Assembly: GCA_964236535.1 (NCBI GenBank)
Contig: CAXSEF010000044.1
Location: 1-24,895 of the forward strand
Length of the DNA: 24,895 nt
DNA from: CAXSEF01 sp964236535
GTDB lineage: Bacteria > Pseudomonadota > Alphaproteobacteria > Acetobacterales > Acetobacteraceae
Direction of reading: 5' to 3'
Shown one piece after another: positions 23,148-24,895 of this stretch. The translations under genes and the position numbers were made by a program. The notes under the pieces are model-generated. The model was not told where the DNA came from. It saw only the letters and a list, made by a program, of their open reading frames with translations, and ran no database searches. Position 1 is the stretch's first letter. Every line of letters begins with the position of its first letter.

Positions 23148-23347
23148 GTGCATAGCCTGGCGTGCGCTTTGCACGGGCCGAACCTCACTCCGCTGCGATG
23201 TCTCCGCAAGCATGTGCCGGTTTGGAGACACTCAGCCTGGCAGGTCCCCGCCTCCAGCACATCGGGCACAGTTCTAGCCATACTCTAACCTGTCCTCAAA
23301 GCCGCATTGACCGAGCCACCCGCCCGACCATTTCTATCATCACCCCG

Positions 23348-24412
23348 ATGGATCACTCCTTCAAGCCGTCCCGCGCAATGCCGCCCGAGCTCGACAGCCG
23401 TTCGGCCGCGGTCCTGCGCGAGATCGTCGAGCAGTATGTCGAAACCGGCGACCCGGTCGGCAGCCGCACCCTGTCACGCCGCCTGCCAATCGCGCTGTCG
23501 CCGGCCACCATTCGCAACGTGATGGCCGACCTTACCGAGGCAGGGCTGCTGTTCGCCCCGCACACCTCGGCGGGCCGCCTGCCCACAGAGCGCGGCCTGC
23601 GTTTGTTCGTAGACGGCCTGCTGCAGTTCGGCGACCTGAGCGAGGACGAGCGACAGACCATCGGCCGTGCGCTCGAATCGAAGGGCCGTTCGCTGCAGGA
23701 CACGCTCGGCGAGGCGTCAGCGATGCTGTCCGGCCTGTCCTCGGCCGCCGGCTTGGTGCTGGCGCCGAAGACCGATGGCGCGATTCGTCATATCGACTTT
23801 GTCGCTCTGAGCTCGGGCCGGGTGCTGGTCATCCTTGTCGCCGGCGACGGCCAGGTCGAGAACCGGGTGATCGAGACCCCACCCGGTTTGCCGCCCGCCG
23901 CGCTGATCGAGGCCGCCAACTATCTCAACGCCCGGCTAGCCGGGCGATCGCTGGCCGAACTGCGCCGCGTGGTGGCCGAGGACATGGCCACTGACCGCAC
24001 CCAGCTCGACGAGACTGCGTCGCTGGTTGTGGAGAGCGGCCTCGCCACCTGGACGGAGCAGGGCCGCGGCGGTGCGCTGATCGTGCGCGGTCAGTCGCGC
24101 CTGCTCGCCGAGATCACCCATGTCGAGCGCATCGCCTCGATCCGCACCCTGTTCGAACGGCTGGAGGCGCAGGAGACCATGCTCAAGCTGCTCGACCTCG
24201 CCGAGCAGTCGGATGGCGTGCGCATCTTTATCGGCGCAGAAAGCGGGCTGTTCGGCACCTCCGGCATGGCGATGGTGGTGGCCCCGGCCCGCAACGAGGC
24301 TGACCGTATCGTCGGCGCCATCGGGGTGATCGGTCCGACCCGCATCAACTACGGTCGCATTATCCCGGTGATGGACTACACCGCGCGGCTGGTTGGCCGT
24401 CTGCTCGGATAA
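23348..24412 (+). CDS. hrcA: Heat-inducible transcription repressor HrcA
   Basis: HrcA, 354 residues, the repressor that binds CIRCE operators at class I heat-shock genes (typically groESL) and depends on GroEL for activity. The N-terminal winged helix carries YVETGDPVGSRTLSRRL, SPATIRNVMADLTEAGLL and HTSAGRLPTERGLR (about 30-87). A GAF-like middle domain and a C-terminal block with INYGRIIPVMDYTARLV complete the protein. The ATG at 23348 gives MDHSFKPSRAMPPELD; the frame is open upstream to 23162 but that part overlaps structured non-coding DNA. No clear Shine-Dalgarno is visible. In many alphaproteobacteria hrcA precedes grpE; here it is 2.8 kb away and on the other strand. Confidence 0.95.
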   Translation: MDHSFKPSRAMPPELDSRSAAVLREIVEQYVETGDPVGSRTLSRRLPIALSPATIRNVMADLTEAGLLFAPHTSAGRLPTERGLRLFVDGLLQFGDLSEDERQTIGRALESKGRSLQDTLGEASAMLSGLSSAAGLVLAPKTDGAIRHIDFVALSSGRVLVILVAGDGQVENRVIETPPGLPPAALIEAANYLNARLAGRSLAELRRVVAEDMATDRTQLDETASLVVESGLATWTEQGRGGALIVRGQSRLLAEITHVERIASIRTLFERLEAQETMLKLLDLAEQSDGVRIFIGAESGLFGTSGMAMVVAPARNEADRIVGAIGVIGPTRINYGRIIPVMDYTARLVGRLLG

Positions 24413-24587
24413 CGCCGGGACCGTCCTCGGCCGAGATCACCTCTGGCGTGAAGCAGCTGGATTTGACGTCGGGGGACCTGGCGACAGGACTTGATCCACT
24501 GTCGGCCACAGGTGAAACCTAGCTTCATAGACGGCACGGCACGTGGCTGTCAGAAAGCCGTCAGTCTGACATCCGACACTCAAAAAT

Positions 24588-24615
24588 TTGTTGTCGTAAC
24601 GCAACGTAGTATGAG
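24588..24615 (+). promoter_or_regulatory. Possible sigma-70 promoter
   Basis: TTGTTG (24588-24593), a 16-nt spacer and TATGAG (24610-24615) in an AT-richer segment. It lies 70 nt upstream of the ATG at 24685. Four of six bases match in each box. Confidence 0.3.
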
Positions 24616-24684
24616 TAGTGGTTTACGCGACCACCATCATGAACTGCTCGCGGCCTTAACCATCGTTTCAACAAGAGCTAGCTT

Positions 24685-24843
24685 ATGAACAGAAGTGAAG
24701 TTTCGACCGAACCGACACAGGATCAAACTGTGACCAGCATAGTGCACCAGGCGCTGCTTTAGCCCGCGATCGCGATCGTCGTCAGCGTGCTCCTGCTGCT
24801 GGGTCATGATCTGGACGAGCTGGAACACACCCGCATCGCTTGA
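24685..24843 (+). pseudogene. Small membrane-protein-like ORF with in-frame TAG
   Basis: From the ATG at 24685 the frame reads MNRSEVSTEPTQDQTV and continues to a TAG at 24760-24762. The same frame then stays open with PAIAIVVSVLLLLGHDLDEL up to a TGA at 24841-24843. The second half has a hydrophobic helix of about 14 residues and high third-position GC. Without the TAG it would be a 52-residue single-pass protein. It could be a pseudogene, a CAG-to-TAG mutation, or two unrelated open stretches. I do not recognise the family. Confidence 0.3.
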
Positions 24844-24895
24844 AGCAGCTCTTCCACGGGCGGGGGGGCTTGGGCGGGATGTTCGGGACCGCACC

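Larger units (their letters stand above)
23060..23264 (-). ncRNA. Candidate minus-strand structured RNA
   Basis: On the minus strand TTGAGG (23299-23294) and TAGAAC (23276-23271) are 17 nt apart, a fair sigma-70 promoter. About 200 nt downstream a hairpin is followed by GGGGC and six T (23066-23061). In between are stems TGTCTCC/GGAGACA and CGTGC/GCACG and the 36-nt palindrome. TGCTGGAG near the 5' end (23259-23252) can also pair with CTCCAGCA (23089-23082), closing the RNA. I do not recognise a known RNA family. Confidence 0.35.
22579..23347. other. 769-nt structured non-coding gap between rdgB and hrcA
   Basis: No credible protein gene is seen on either strand; the longest open frame (minus, ending at 22722) has no family features. 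The gap contains a hairpin GACGC/GCGTC (22596-22610), a degenerate repeat locus (22645-22800), a hairpin GCCGA/TCGGC (23015-23032), back-to-back terminator structures (23061-23147), CGTGC/GCACG (23161-23175) and TGTCTCC/GGAGACA (23199-23230). Its middle (22880-23080) is clearly lower in GC than the genes. RNase PH is not encoded here. Confidence 0.7.
24413..24895. other. Right-end region, no confident gene
   Basis: Third-position GC bias is weaker here than in the neighbouring genes until about 24760. It holds a small hairpin GTGGT/ACCAC (24618-24634), a possible promoter (24588-24615) and a small interrupted ORF (24685-24843). The last 56 nt read TTG-AAG-CAG-CTC in one frame (from 24840) and give LKQLFHGRGGLGGMFGTA, which may be the start of a gene cut by the window edge. 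Confidence 0.4.

Noticed and set aside
22722..23231. A 169-codon minus-strand frame in the rdgB-hrcA gap, considered as an rph remnant
   Set aside because: The translation has no RNase PH motifs and crosses several hairpins and terminators.

Overview
The window is GC-rich, with coding sequence strongly biased to G/C at third positions. It looks like an alphaproteobacterial chromosome, most likely Rhodospirillales/Acetobacteraceae. I judge this from the protein sequences (MetK, DnaK, the YlxR-L7Ae fusion, the nitronate monooxygenase-like protein) and from the dispersed palindromic intergenic repeats. The organism is inferred; no search was run.

Layout. Positions 1-510 hold no confident gene, only possible coding remnants and a twin hairpin. 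Next comes a minus-strand nitronate monooxygenase-like flavoprotein (511-1923). Positions 2095-12056 carry the classic transcription/translation cluster, transcribed leftward: rimP-nusA-ylxR-infB-rbfA-truB-rpsO-pnp. It links ribosome maturation (rimP, rbfA), elongation control (nusA), initiation (infB), tRNA pseudouridylation (truB), S15 (rpsO) and RNA decay (pnp). A small Ala/His-rich gene (12273-12587) follows, then metK-trmB, then dapB, then the chaperone genes grpE, dnaK and dnaJ, all on the minus strand. An acyltransferase-3 membrane protein (20677-21798, plus) and rdgB (minus) come next. hrcA (23348-24412, plus) closes the heat-shock neighbourhood. The right edge has a small ORF split by an in-frame TAG and perhaps the first codons of a further gene.

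Most notable is what lies between genes. At least nine intergenic loci carry a palindromic repeat, usually as a pair of outward-facing arms. Each arm typically has two hairpins and a core related to GGGCAGAGCCC, and the outer edges resemble GGCAAGGC/GCCTTGCC. These loci sit beside rbfA/truB, rimP, trmB, dapB, dnaJ, dnaK, grpE, the acyltransferase and rdgB; one forms the last 24 codons of the acyltransferase gene. They look like BIME/REP-type or MITE-like elements.

A second structured region is the 769-nt gap between rdgB and hrcA, where rph might be expected. It has a perfect 36-nt palindrome followed by TTTGTTTT on the plus strand. Beside it is a hairpin followed by GGGGC and six T on the minus strand. 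Several more hairpins and plausible promoters on both strands suggest one or two undescribed small RNAs or a bidirectional transcription insulator.

Chaperone control: I see no CIRCE operator upstream of dnaK, grpE or hrcA. dnaK has a possible sigma-32-like promoter whose spacer contains eight consecutive C/G, and an 11-bp hairpin sits 4 nt past the dnaK stop, before dnaJ.
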